From contig NZ_QRDX01000002.1 in NCBI RefSeq assembly GCF_003386195.1, positions 279,675 through 343,674 of the forward strand: a stretch of DNA of 64,000 nucleotides, given 5' to 3'. Origin of the DNA: Seonamhaeicola aphaedonensis (GTDB lineage Bacteria; Bacteroidota; Bacteroidia; Flavobacteriales; Flavobacteriaceae). Shown here piece by piece: positions 52,675 through 62,210 of this stretch (position 1 is its first letter; every line of letters starts with the position of its first letter). The notes under the pieces are model-generated. The model ran no database searches and was not told the origin of the DNA. It was given only the letters and a program-made list of their open reading frames with translations. A program made the translations under genes and the position numbers.

Positions 52675-53061
52675 TTGAAAAACTATATTATGCGCTTATT
52701 ATATTTGTTACTCCTCCTTGTTATTTTATTTAATTGTCAGAATATAGAACGAAACTGTAACAATTTTAAAACTGGTAAATTTTATAGTGAAATAAGCATT
52801 AATGGAAAGATTTTTAAATCAGAATTTTTTAGAACTAGAGGCCTTCAAGTGGAACACTACAATAACAAGGTTGATTCTTCACAAGTGCGGTGGATTAATG
52901 ATTGTGAGGTTGTTTTTAAAAGTATTAACCCAAAAAACATATCAGAACGTAAGGATATTCACTTAAAAATTTTAACAACTACTGATAGTTCCTATACTTT
53001 TGAGTATTCGTATGTAGGCGAAATAAAAAAGCAGAAAGGTATAGCATTCAAAGCTAATTAA
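52675..53061 (+). CDS. Small lipoprotein-like protein of unknown function
   Basis: The 128-residue product begins with MKNYIMRLLYLLLLLVILFN and then Cys, a lipobox-like end (LFNCQN). The start may be Met6 (MRLLYL). The body reads NCNNFKTGKFYSEISINGK, then SSQVRWINDCEVVFKSINPKN. This pattern recurs in flavobacteria in proteins sometimes mislabelled as topoisomerase. It is probably an envelope protein. It ends by overlapping the convergent gene at 53058 by 4 bases. Confidence 0.6.
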   Translation: MKNYIMRLLYLLLLLVILFNCQNIERNCNNFKTGKFYSEISINGKIFKSEFFRTRGLQVEHYNNKVDSSQVRWINDCEVVFKSINPKNISERKDIHLKILTTTDSSYTFEYSYVGEIKKQKGIAFKAN

Positions 53062-53558
53062 AACACAGGATACAAAAATGATTCTACCAACCTGAATAAA
53101 AGCTGCTTATCATCAGTTATTTCATATGTTAAAAAGAGCTCTCCCCAAAATTCTCCATCTGAAAAATCGGCAATAATCCATTTGTGGTTTAGCATTTTTA
53201 TAGTGTTAATCATCATTTTTCGCCCTTCACTAGAAGCATAGGGTATTATTGGGTGTTCGCCTTTAACTTCATTCAACTTATAAAGCTCATCTTTTATAAA
53301 TGGGATTAGCTCATCTATCTTATAACCATCTCTTTCAAAATAACTGATAGCATCTTCATTTCTGTCTAGATTAAAATGAGAAACATCTAAAAACGCATCT
53401 TCTATAATGCGTAAAGAATCTTTATATATCTTGATTTTAGATTCATTTTTTTCTAATCTGCTATTTAAATCTTCAAATACGCGTTTAGAGTTAACATATT
53501 GAAACAACACTAGAAGCATTGAAAAAATAAACAGATACATAAAAATTCTTTGTTTCAT
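53058..53558 (-). CDS. Membrane-anchored protein of unknown function
   Basis: The 166-residue product has one N-terminal membrane segment (about 4-22), a coiled-coil stretch (VFEDLNSRLEKNESKIKIY), and a C-terminal globular part that reads HKWIIADFSDGEFWGELFLTYEI. Homologues in flavobacteria are sometimes annotated as hydrolases, but I see no catalytic motif. It lies 58 bases after the MBL gene on the same strand, so the two may be cotranscribed. Confidence 0.6.
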   Translation of the reverse strand: MKQRIFMYLFIFSMLLVLFQYVNSKRVFEDLNSRLEKNESKIKIYKDSLRIIEDAFLDVSHFNLDRNEDAISYFERDGYKIDELIPFIKDELYKLNEVKGEHPIIPYASSEGRKMMINTIKMLNHKWIIADFSDGEFWGELFLTYEITDDKQLLFRLVESFLYPVF

Positions 53559-53616
53559 CTTTATAAATTTTGTAGGATTCTTTAAATAATCATGAGTTAT
53601 ATAGTTCTAATAGAAT

Positions 53617-54381
53617 CTATGATATAGTTATTTGAAGACTATCATAGGCCAAAAACACATTGTCTGGTAATATTTTTTCAACATCATCATGAAAACCAAG
53701 TAAATGACTAATATGAGTTAAATAGGCTTTTCCTGGGTTCACTTTTTTTATAAACTCTAGAGCCTCTTCTAAATTAAAATGAGATCTGTGTGATTCTATG
53801 CGCAACGCGTTTACCACAAGAACTTTTACGTTTTTAATTTTTTGAATTTCTTTGTTCTTGACAGTTTTCATATCGGTTAAATATGCAAAATCACCAAACT
53901 TGAAACCAAAAACTTGTAATTCGGCATGTTTTCCGTTAATTGGTATTACCTCTAACCCACTTATTATAAAAGGTTCATTTTTAATTCTGTTTAAAATAAC
54001 TGTAGGGGCTCCGGGATATTTATTCTTTATTTTAAAGATATATTTAAACCGTTTTTTTAACGCTTTTAATACGCGTTTATGGCCATAAATAGGAATATCT
54101 CCTTGCCTGAAATAAAAAGGTCTAATATCATCTAAGCCCATTACATGGTCTGTATGCTCATGGGTAAACAAAATCCCATCAATCTTGTCAACACCTGCTC
54201 TTAGCATTTGACACCTAAAATCAGGTCCACAATCAACAACATAACTAAAATTACCCCACTCAACTAAAATAGAAACACGAAGCCTTTTATCTTTAGGGTT
54301 CTTACTTAAACAAACGGGATGTTTGCTCCCAATAATGGGGATGCCTTGAGATGTTCCGGTTCCTAAAAATGTAACTTTCAA
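53617..54381 (-). CDS. MBL-fold hydrolase (PhnP-like)
   Basis: The 254-residue metallo-beta-lactamase-fold enzyme has the zinc motif His74-x-His76-x-Asp78-His79 (LFTHEHTDHVMGLDD) and VVDCGPDFRCQMLRAG. HISHLLGF supplies the distal His. The N-terminal GTGTSQGIP and the HPVC segment match the PhnP phosphodiesterase branch, which acts on cyclic phosphodiesters. The exact substrate is unknown. Confidence 0.85.
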   Translation of the reverse strand: MKVTFLGTGTSQGIPIIGSKHPVCLSKNPKDKRLRVSILVEWGNFSYVVDCGPDFRCQMLRAGVDKIDGILFTHEHTDHVMGLDDIRPFYFRQGDIPIYGHKRVLKALKKRFKYIFKIKNKYPGAPTVILNRIKNEPFIISGLEVIPINGKHAELQVFGFKFGDFAYLTDMKTVKNKEIQKIKNVKVLVVNALRIESHRSHFNLEEALEFIKKVNPGKAYLTHISHLLGFHDDVEKILPDNVFLAYDSLQITIS

Positions 54382-54539
54382 AGCGTAAGGGTTTATTTAT
54401 ATTTTTTTATGTTGAATCAATTAAAATAACCTCAGGTATACATAAACCTTTAACGGTTTGGGGATATTTTCTTCTTATATTATTAATTCTGCAAAATAAT
54501 TAAGTCAGAATACTGCCCTGACAAAAATAATGTTATTTT

Positions 54540-54569
54540 TTTGTTTGGCTTACTTATTTAATACCTTTG
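54540..54569 (+). promoter_or_regulatory. Promoter of the 493-residue conserved gene
   Basis: TTTG (54540-54543) and TACCTTTG (54562-54569) are 18 bases apart and fit the Bacteroidota -33/-7 pattern. The start codon is at 54598. Confidence 0.6.
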
Positions 54570-54597
54570 TGAGTAACGGATACAACCTATAAATGAT

Positions 54598-56079
54598 ATG
54601 GATATAACCATAAAAGGAGACCGACCATTTGATGATGTTCCTCCTATAAAATCTAAAGCGCTTCGAATAAACCTGAATCAAAATATTTACGGAACTTTTG
54701 CTGAAATTGGCGCTGGTCAAGAGACCTGTAGACAATTTTTCAGAGCTGGGGGTGCCTCTGGTACCATTGCAAAAGCCATGTCTGCTTACGATAAAGCGTT
54801 TAGTGACGCCATCTATGGAGCCGAAGAAGACGGGAGATATGTAACCCTGTCAAGACTACGCAAAATGTTGGCTCATGAAATGGATTTAATGGAGAAGCGT
54901 ATTACCCGTGATAAAAATCCTGATAAAATATTCTTTTGTTATGCAAATACGGTTGCTACCATAGATTTTGCAAAACAATTTAAAGGTCATGGCTGGGTTG
55001 GAATTAAATATCAAGTAGAAGCAAATCAAGATTATAATGAAATTATCCTTCATTTAAGATTTAAAGAAACGGATGCTAGACTGCAACAAGAAACACTTGG
55101 TATACTTGGAACAAACCTTATATATGGTGCTTTTTACAAGTATAATGAACCTAAAAAACTTTTAAAATACTTATACGATCATTTAGATAAAGATCAACTA
55201 GAGATTGATACCATTAATTTTTCTGGCCCTGTTTTTAAAGATGTAGATAACCGTTTAATGAGTTTGCAATTGGTTAAAAACGGTATGACAGATGCGGTTG
55301 TTTTTGGTCCAGATGGCACAAATATACTTCCAGCTCGGGTTTTTTATAAGAAGAATATTCTAGCATTACGTGGTAGCTTTAGGCCAGTTACAAAGGTAAA
55401 CATGGCTATGTATGAAAAGTCTTATGAGATGTTTATCAATGAAAAGAAAGTAGACCCTGACAACACCATGGTAGTTTTTGAAATTACACTTTCTAACTTA
55501 AGGGCTGAAGGAGAAATTGATGAGCAGGACTTTATAGACAGAGCAGATTTACTTTGTGCTTTAGGGCAATCTGTAATGATTTCCAATTTTAAAGAATATT
55601 ACAAAGTTGTTGAATATTTCTCTAATTACACTAAAGGCAGAATGGGACTAGCTATGGGTGTAAGCAACTTGGTGGATATTTTTGATGAAAAATATTACCG
55701 TCATATCAGTGGGGGTATTTTGGAAGCGTTTGGAAAGTTATTCTTCAAAGATTTAAAAGTGTATCTATACCCTATGCTTGATCCCAAAAATGGTGAATTA
55801 CTTAATAGTGAAAATTTAAAAGTATACCCAAGAATGAAAGAATTGTATAAATTCTTTAAATACAATGGAAAAGTGGTTGATATCAAGGACTATGATGAAA
55901 GTATTATGAACATATTCTCAAGAAAAGCACTAGATATGATTGACAAAGGAGAACCAGGTTGGGAAGATATGCTCCCTGAAGGAACTGCAGATTTAATTAA
56001 AGACTATCGTTTGTTTGGCTATACCAGAAAACCATTAAAACCTCTAGCAATAAAGCGTAGAAACTCAACAAAAGGATAG
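54598..56079 (+). CDS. Large conserved soluble protein of unknown function
   Basis: The 493-residue protein has no signal peptide or membrane segment. Distinct conserved-looking parts are LNQNIYGTFAEIGAGQETCRQFF, FFRAGGASGTIAKAMSAYDK, KIFFCYANTVATIDFAKQF, GHGWVGIKYQV, and TDAVVFGPDGTNILPARVFYKK. None is a known catalytic motif that I can assign. Good codon use and a promoter match argue strongly for a real gene. Function unknown. Confidence 0.75.
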   Translation: MDITIKGDRPFDDVPPIKSKALRINLNQNIYGTFAEIGAGQETCRQFFRAGGASGTIAKAMSAYDKAFSDAIYGAEEDGRYVTLSRLRKMLAHEMDLMEKRITRDKNPDKIFFCYANTVATIDFAKQFKGHGWVGIKYQVEANQDYNEIILHLRFKETDARLQQETLGILGTNLIYGAFYKYNEPKKLLKYLYDHLDKDQLEIDTINFSGPVFKDVDNRLMSLQLVKNGMTDAVVFGPDGTNILPARVFYKKNILALRGSFRPVTKVNMAMYEKSYEMFINEKKVDPDNTMVVFEITLSNLRAEGEIDEQDFIDRADLLCALGQSVMISNFKEYYKVVEYFSNYTKGRMGLAMGVSNLVDIFDEKYYRHISGGILEAFGKLFFKDLKVYLYPMLDPKNGELLNSENLKVYPRMKELYKFFKYNGKVVDIKDYDESIMNIFSRKALDMIDKGEPGWEDMLPEGTADLIKDYRLFGYTRKPLKPLAIKRRNSTKG

Positions 56080-56391
56080 ATAATTCTATACTTTAATTTT
56101 CTCGTTTCATTATATTCTTTTATTAATTTATATTAATAAAATTGATAAATTTCATTATCTCTTGATTTAAGTTCTAAAGTAATTTTTGAGTATGAATTGA
56201 AAAAGTCAGATCAAAAATTGAGTAGGATTAGTAACTGTTCTACAAACCTATTTTATTTACTTTTTCCTACTCATACAAAACTTCAATTAACGGATATTTT
56301 ACTTGTACAAATTACTCCGATGAAAGATTTTAAACGATTAAGAGTTTATAATTAAGTATCTTTCAAAAAAATAATTTTTAAATAACTAGAA
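56080..56391. other. AT-rich intergenic region
   Basis: These 312 bases contain no ORF worth calling. GAGTAGGA (56221-56228) and TCCTACTC (56266-56273) form an 8-bp inverted repeat with a 37-base loop. No clear promoter box was found before the ThuA gene. Confidence 0.5.
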
Positions 56392-57429
56392 ATGCGATTT
56401 CTAAATACCATTTTACTACTAGTTTACGTAGTAGCATTTACTAATTGTAAAAGCAAAACAACTACCAATATTCCTATTAAAAAACTAAAAGCCTTGATTG
56501 TAGATGGCGAGAATAGTCATGGTATATGGCCAAAAAGCACATTTATGATAAAAGACTATTTGGAACAAACAGGTATTTTTGAAGTAGACATAAGTCGAAC
56601 CGCTTATAATTGGGTTGGTCCACATCATGATGAAGTTGAGGGCATTCAAGACATTAAAGAACTTTTAACCCACTACCCCCTTAATGATGGAAAGAAAAGA
56701 TTAGTGGTTGACACTCCCAAACCAGATCCAAACTTTAGTCCTGCTTTTGAAAATTATGATGTGGTTATCTCTAATTTTGGTTGGAATTCATCTGATTGGC
56801 CAGAATCTACAAAAACAAATTTTGAAAATTATGTAAAAAACGGAGGTGGTTTGGTAATTATACATGCTGCTAATAATCCTTGGGGAGATTGGGATGAATT
56901 TAATAAGATGATAGGACTTGGTGGCTGGGGAGGTAGAAATGTAAACTCAGGCCCGTATGTATTTTATAACAGCGATGATGAAATTGAATATGATTATTCC
57001 GAAGGCATGTGTGGTTCCCATGGCAAAAGACAAGAATTCCAAATACAAACAAGAATTCCAGACCACCCCATTATGAATGGACTACCAAAATTATGGATGC
57101 ATGCCAAGGATGAGCTTTATGAACGTTTACGTGGTCCAGGTAAAAATATGACCATATTAGCTACAGCATATTCTGATGCTAGTGAAGATAGTAAAAGAAC
57201 TGGAAGACATGAACCCATGTTAATGACATTAAATTATGGTCAAGGTAGAATATTCCACTCTACTTTAGGGCATATGGACTATTCTATGGAGTGTGTTGGT
57301 TTTATAACCACACTTCAAAGAGGTGCTGAATGGGCAGCTACTGGAAATGTAACTCAATTAGTACCTAAAGATTTCCCGACGAAAGATAGTTCTAGTATTA
57401 GAAATTGGGTATTTAAAAATGTTCATTAG
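56392..57429 (+). CDS. ThuA-domain lipoprotein
   Basis: The 345-residue protein begins with a lipoprotein signal (LLLVYVVAFTNCKSK, acylated Cys19). The body is a ThuA-type, class I glutamine-amidotransferase-like fold: KALIVDGENSHGIWPKS, YDVVISNFGWNSSDWPE, FENYVKNGGGLVIIHAANNPW, and GQGRIFHSTLGHMDYS. Related proteins bind or process sugars. The role is inferred from the family only, probably in the periplasm or at the outer membrane. Confidence 0.85.
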   Translation: MRFLNTILLLVYVVAFTNCKSKTTTNIPIKKLKALIVDGENSHGIWPKSTFMIKDYLEQTGIFEVDISRTAYNWVGPHHDEVEGIQDIKELLTHYPLNDGKKRLVVDTPKPDPNFSPAFENYDVVISNFGWNSSDWPESTKTNFENYVKNGGGLVIIHAANNPWGDWDEFNKMIGLGGWGGRNVNSGPYVFYNSDDEIEYDYSEGMCGSHGKRQEFQIQTRIPDHPIMNGLPKLWMHAKDELYERLRGPGKNMTILATAYSDASEDSKRTGRHEPMLMTLNYGQGRIFHSTLGHMDYSMECVGFITTLQRGAEWAATGNVTQLVPKDFPTKDSSSIRNWVFKNVH

Positions 57430-57564
57430 CTTAACTTAAAATTGACAAAAAACACCCATAAAGACTTATAATACAAAAAGATAATGGTAATTTATTTATC
57501 ATGAAGCTGATCTCAATAACCAATTCAGGATGTTTAATTTTGTATTTTTAGAAAAACTAAAAAC

Positions 57565-57936
57565 ATGAAATTAGGAGCATTTTCTATAAGTCTAGCGGTG
57601 AAAGATATTTATAAATCAAGAGATTTTTACGAAACACTCGGATTCAAAGTTTTTGCCGGTGATATTGAAAAGAACTATCTCATAATGAAAAACGGAAATG
57701 CGCTTGTGGGTTTATTTCAAGGAATGTTTGAAAATAACATTTTAACTTTTAACCCTGGTTGGGATGAAAATGCAAACAAGCTAGAGAATTTTGATGATGT
57801 ACGAGAAATTCAAAAACACTTAAAATCTAATAATATAAAATTAACTAATGAAGCCGATGAATCAACATCGGGGCCTGCCAGTTTTGCTCTTTTAGACCCC
57901 GACGGAAACGTTATTTTGGTAGACCAGCATGTTTAG
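57565..57936 (+). CDS. VOC-family (glyoxalase-like) protein
   Basis: The 123-residue protein has the two beta-alpha-beta modules of the VOC superfamily: FSISLAVKDIYKSRDFYETLGF in the first and ASFALLDPDGNVILVDQH in the second. The metal-ligand positions are not full (no clear His/Glu set), so it may not be an active glyoxalase. It is transcribed alone and converges with bshA, 1 base between. Confidence 0.8.
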   Translation: MKLGAFSISLAVKDIYKSRDFYETLGFKVFAGDIEKNYLIMKNGNALVGLFQGMFENNILTFNPGWDENANKLENFDDVREIQKHLKSNNIKLTNEADESTSGPASFALLDPDGNVILVDQHV

Positions 57937-57937
57937 A

Positions 57938-59074
57938 TTATAACACCAGACATTTTGTCAACGTATCTTCGTAAATAGCTTCGTATTGTGGTACTATACT
58001 GTGTATATCAAACTTTAAGGATTGTGTCCTAGCATTTTCCTTAAACTTTTTAAGTCGCTTTTCATCACTTAAAATATAAAGTGCATTTTTGGTCATATCA
58101 TCTACATCGCCCACATTACTTAAAAAACCAGAAAAACCATGGATATTAACTTCTGGAATACCTCCCGTATTACTTGAAATTACAGGAACACCAGAGGCCA
58201 TAGCTTCCAATGCAGCCAAACCAAAACTTTCTGTAAGTGACGGCAACAGAAATAAATCACTAAAACAAAGTATTTTGTCTATTTCATTACTCCTTCCAAA
58301 GAAAATGACTTTATCTATAATACCCAATTCCATGCACCTTTGTTCTACATTTTCCTTTTCTGGGCCTTCACCAATAAACATTAATTTAGCTGGTATTTCT
58401 TTTTGAATGTTATAAAACACAGTTATAACATCTTGAACCCGCTTTACTGGCCTTAAGTTACTTATGTGAGTAATTATTTTTTCATCTTCACTTGCCATCA
58501 TACCACGCTGACAATCTTTAAATTGGTGGTTATATTTATCTAAATCAATAAAATTAGGAACTACATTTATCATATTCTTAATATCAAATAAACGTAACGT
58601 ATCATCTTTTAAATTCTTAGATACTGCTGTTACGGCATCAGACTTGTTTATACTAAAAGTAACTGCTGGTCTATAAAAAGGATGACTACCTACTAAGGTG
58701 ATATCAGTTCCGTGAAGAGTCGTAACGATAGGAACATGAATACCTTCTTCTAATAGCATCTTTTTTGCCATGTACGCTGCATAAGCATGAGGTATTGCAT
58801 AATGAACATGCAAAATTTCAATTTTATGTAGTTTAACCATGTCCACTAATTTACTAGACAAAGCTAGCTCATAAGGTTGATAGTGAAATAGAGGATATTC
58901 TGGCACATTCACTTCATGATAATGTACATTATTACTAATCAACTCCAACCTAACGGGTTGACTGTAAGTTATAAAATGAATCTCATGACCTCGTTTAGAA
59001 AGTTCTAGCCCCAACTCTGTGGCTACAACACCACTACCTCCAAATGTAGGATAACAAACAATCCCTATATTCAT
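57938..59074 (-). CDS. bshA: N-acetyl-alpha-D-glucosaminyl L-malate synthase
   Basis: BshA, a GT4 glycosyltransferase, joins UDP-GlcNAc and malate in the first step of bacillithiol synthesis. The 378 residues show YPTFGGSGVVATELGLELSKRG, LHVHYAIPHAYAAYMAK, TLHGTDITLVG, HISNLRPVKRVQDV and LLPSLTESFGLAALEAMASG. The match to the BshA type (GGSGVVATELG with HYAIPHA) is strong. bshB and bshC are not in the window. The next gene upstream (GH3 fusion) is 95 bases away on the same strand. Confidence 0.92.
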   Translation of the reverse strand: MNIGIVCYPTFGGSGVVATELGLELSKRGHEIHFITYSQPVRLELISNNVHYHEVNVPEYPLFHYQPYELALSSKLVDMVKLHKIEILHVHYAIPHAYAAYMAKKMLLEEGIHVPIVTTLHGTDITLVGSHPFYRPAVTFSINKSDAVTAVSKNLKDDTLRLFDIKNMINVVPNFIDLDKYNHQFKDCQRGMMASEDEKIITHISNLRPVKRVQDVITVFYNIQKEIPAKLMFIGEGPEKENVEQRCMELGIIDKVIFFGRSNEIDKILCFSDLFLLPSLTESFGLAALEAMASGVPVISSNTGGIPEVNIHGFSGFLSNVGDVDDMTKNALYILSDEKRLKKFKENARTQSLKFDIHSIVPQYEAIYEDTLTKCLVL

Positions 59075-59169
59075 ACACTAAATTTTAAGTACTTCAAGTT
59101 ATAAGTGCCTTAAGTATTGAGATACTTAAATTTCAAGTACTCATTTCTCATAAACTTTAGGGCACTTTA

Positions 59170-62115
59170 TTAATCTTCTATTGCTTCATAAATAAAGCGC
59201 TGTATTTCCGTTCTAATATTTTCTTTTAGTAATAAATTTTTCCCTGCTTTAGGATATGTTCTATTTGCTAAAAAAATATATACAATTTCGTCTTCAGGAT
59301 CTGCCCAAGCATAAGTTCCTGTAAAACCAGAATGCCCAAAACTAGTCATTGATACACAGCCACAAGTTGGTCCTTCTTCATCTAACTGTGGCTTATCAAA
59401 ACCCACGCCTCGTCTGTTATCGTTTTCACAAAAATAGCATGTATTAAACTTATCTATGGTTTCTGGTTTTAAATAACGCTTACCCCCATAAAATCCTTTT
59501 TGTAAAAACATCTGCATAATTTTAGCTACATCATTGGCGTTACTAAAAATACCCGCGTGACCTCCTACTCCATTTTGCATGGCTGCTCCCATATCATGCA
59601 CAAAACCATGCACTTTTTGATGTCTGTAATAATCATCAACCTCTGTAGGGACTATTTTTTTATTACTTATTCTATGATACGGGTTATATAATGTATAGTT
59701 TGCTCCCAACGACTGGTAAAAATGCTCTTGGACCAATTTATCTAACCCTTTGTCGTAATGAGTTTCAATAAATTTCTTTAGAATATAATAAGGAAAGTCA
59801 CTATATCTATATCTTAATTTATCCAACAGTTCAGATTCTCTGATAATTTTTTGAATAGAGTCCTGATAATCTGACCGTAAATACAGGTTTTTAGTAACTT
59901 CAATATTGAAAGTATCAGTTTTACTAGTTCTATAATATTTTTCACTTGGTTTTTTTGTGATCGAATCTAAAGTATGATAATAAAAAGGTTCCCACGGACG
60001 TAATCTAGCATAATGAGAAAGCATTTTTTTGATTGTAATATCTTTTTTATTCGATTCTTTATACTCTGGTAAAATATCTGACAGCTTACTATCTAATGAG
60101 ACTAAACCCTGTTCTTCAAGCTCCATTAGAAGTGGTAAAGTAGCTAGAATTTTAGTTAAAGAAGCTACATCATAAATATCATCAAAAGAGACCTTTTCAT
60201 TTCCTTCATAGGTATGCTTCCCAAAATTTTTATTATATATTACTTTTCCTTTTCTAGCAATTAATAACTGAATACCAGGCGTCATTTTTTTTTGAACTGC
60301 CAATTGAGCGATAGAATCAACTTTTTCTAATTTTTTAGAACTCATACCAACACGTTCAGGGAGCGTGTACCCTAAACGTTTAATCTCATTATATTCTATT
60401 CCAAAACCTGTACTGAAATTATCCCTTATAGAAACAGGTAATATTCCTTTAGCCTCTAATGCTCCAAAAATAATTTGGGCTGATTTTTGTTGAGCTATTT
60501 CACTGTTTTGATAGCTTACTACGATACTCTTTATATTTTCAATAGACTTTAAATCTAGTAGCGCATAAGGCTTAACAAAAACATCAAGAATAACGTCATG
60601 AGTTCTGGAAATTTCTTGCAAACAAGCTAAGTCTTTATCCGAAAACTTATAAGATTTCCATGGGCTAGCATTAGATTTATGAAAACCTATTACAACCGTA
60701 TTATATACCTGAAGTTTGCCCATTAAGTCATCTAGTTCATTAACTTTAACATGGTGTACTTTGGTATACTTTTTAAGTTCATCAAAAAACATAGAACCGC
60801 TATCATCACCTAATTGCACATAGGCAATTTTCTTGGTTTCTAATTGCCTTAATGGAAGCAAATCATTATCATTTTTAATAACGGTAACAGCGTTTTCAAT
60901 TAATTCTTCGTATAATATATCGTCTTCCAGTCTATTTAAATCTGCTACCAAATTAGATAACCCAACAGGTTGATAATTATGTAACCCAACTTTATACTTT
61001 GCCTGAAGAATCTTTTTCACAGAGTGAGCCAAACGTTCTTCAGAAATCTCACCATTATTGTAAGCTCGAACTATTTTTAAAATACCTATTTCTGGGTCTT
61101 CAGACATGAGCATCACATCATTACCTGCTTTAAAAGCAGCTAAATCAATATCTCCAGTTAAATCGAAATCTGCTGCACCCTTCATAGTAAGCGCATCTGT
61201 AAAAATTAATCCTTGGAATCCTAAGGAATCTTTTAAAATATTACTTATGATATTTTTTGACAATGAAGAGGGATACCCTGTTTTAGTTTCTAGACTTGGC
61301 ACGTTCAAGTGAGCCACCATCACACTTGAAAGACCCATTTTTATAAGCTTTTTGTACGGGTATAATTCAACAGAATCAATGCGTTTTGCATCAAAATTTA
61401 TAGTTGGCAACGTTTTATGAGAGTCTTGATCAGTATCACCATGTCCCGGAAAATGTTTAGCATTTGCCAATACGCCTGCATTTTGCATACCTTTCATAAA
61501 AGCAAGTGCCTTGTCTGTGACATTATCTCTATCTTCACCAAATGACCTATTTCCGATAATAGGGTTATTAGGATTGGTATTAATATCAACAACCGGAGCA
61601 AAATTAAAATGGACTCCGATGCGTTTGCAATGTTCACCAATGTGTTTTCCTGTTTTTTCAATCAAGGCATTATTTTTAATGGCTCCTAGAGTCATGTTCC
61701 ATGGAAACGCATAGGTAGAATCTAATCGCATACTCAAGCCCCATTCAGCATCCATACCTATTAACAAAGGAATTTTAGAAATTGATTGTAATTCGTTATT
61801 TAACTTAGCCTGTTTAATTGGACCGCCATTGGAATAAATTATACCACCAATATGCTGGTTACGTATGAGCTTCACAATTTTATTTTTTGTAGCCGCATCC
61901 TGATTAGACATGACCTGTACCATGTACAACTGCCCTACTTTTTCTTTTAAGGAAAGGGAGTTATAGACACTATCTACCCATTTTTTTTGAGACTTTACAT
62001 CACTAGAAAGCAAAGGATTTTGAGTGCTTTGTCCTTGTAGGTTATAGAAAACAAAAAATAAAACTATTATGGTTAAGAGTTGACGCATGAGTAAAACTAT
62101 TGTGACTATTAGCAA
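59170..62115 (-). CDS. GH3 beta-N-acetylhexosaminidase fused to a beta-lactamase-like serine hydrolase
   Basis: The N-terminal GH3 domain (to about residue 380) carries GMDAEWGLSMRLD and the NagZ-type dyad loop AKHFPGHGDTDQDSHKTLP. A GH3 C-terminal-like domain follows. The C-terminal half (about 600-970) is a class C beta-lactamase/PBP-like hydrolase with SLTK (serine nucleophile), YSD in RYRYSDFPYYIL, and GHSGFTG. MRQLLTIIVLFFVFYNLQGQ at 62088 is the likely start and signal peptide. The protein would clip muropeptides in the periplasm. Such fusions occur in Bacteroidota. Confidence 0.9.
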   Translation of the reverse strand: MLIVTIVLLMRQLLTIIVLFFVFYNLQGQSTQNPLLSSDVKSQKKWVDSVYNSLSLKEKVGQLYMVQVMSNQDAATKNKIVKLIRNQHIGGIIYSNGGPIKQAKLNNELQSISKIPLLIGMDAEWGLSMRLDSTYAFPWNMTLGAIKNNALIEKTGKHIGEHCKRIGVHFNFAPVVDINTNPNNPIIGNRSFGEDRDNVTDKALAFMKGMQNAGVLANAKHFPGHGDTDQDSHKTLPTINFDAKRIDSVELYPYKKLIKMGLSSVMVAHLNVPSLETKTGYPSSLSKNIISNILKDSLGFQGLIFTDALTMKGAADFDLTGDIDLAAFKAGNDVMLMSEDPEIGILKIVRAYNNGEISEERLAHSVKKILQAKYKVGLHNYQPVGLSNLVADLNRLEDDILYEELIENAVTVIKNDNDLLPLRQLETKKIAYVQLGDDSGSMFFDELKKYTKVHHVKVNELDDLMGKLQVYNTVVIGFHKSNASPWKSYKFSDKDLACLQEISRTHDVILDVFVKPYALLDLKSIENIKSIVVSYQNSEIAQQKSAQIIFGALEAKGILPVSIRDNFSTGFGIEYNEIKRLGYTLPERVGMSSKKLEKVDSIAQLAVQKKMTPGIQLLIARKGKVIYNKNFGKHTYEGNEKVSFDDIYDVASLTKILATLPLLMELEEQGLVSLDSKLSDILPEYKESNKKDITIKKMLSHYARLRPWEPFYYHTLDSITKKPSEKYYRTSKTDTFNIEVTKNLYLRSDYQDSIQKIIRESELLDKLRYRYSDFPYYILKKFIETHYDKGLDKLVQEHFYQSLGANYTLYNPYHRISNKKIVPTEVDDYYRHQKVHGFVHDMGAAMQNGVGGHAGIFSNANDVAKIMQMFLQKGFYGGKRYLKPETIDKFNTCYFCENDNRRGVGFDKPQLDEEGPTCGCVSMTSFGHSGFTGTYAWADPEDEIVYIFLANRTYPKAGKNLLLKENIRTEIQRFIYEAIED

Positions 62116-62210
62116 AAACAGTTATTAACACTAATAATCATGCCAAAATACTACTTTTAACAAGAAGATAAAAAGACTTTAAGATAGAATTATAAAGAAG
62201 AAATGAACTA

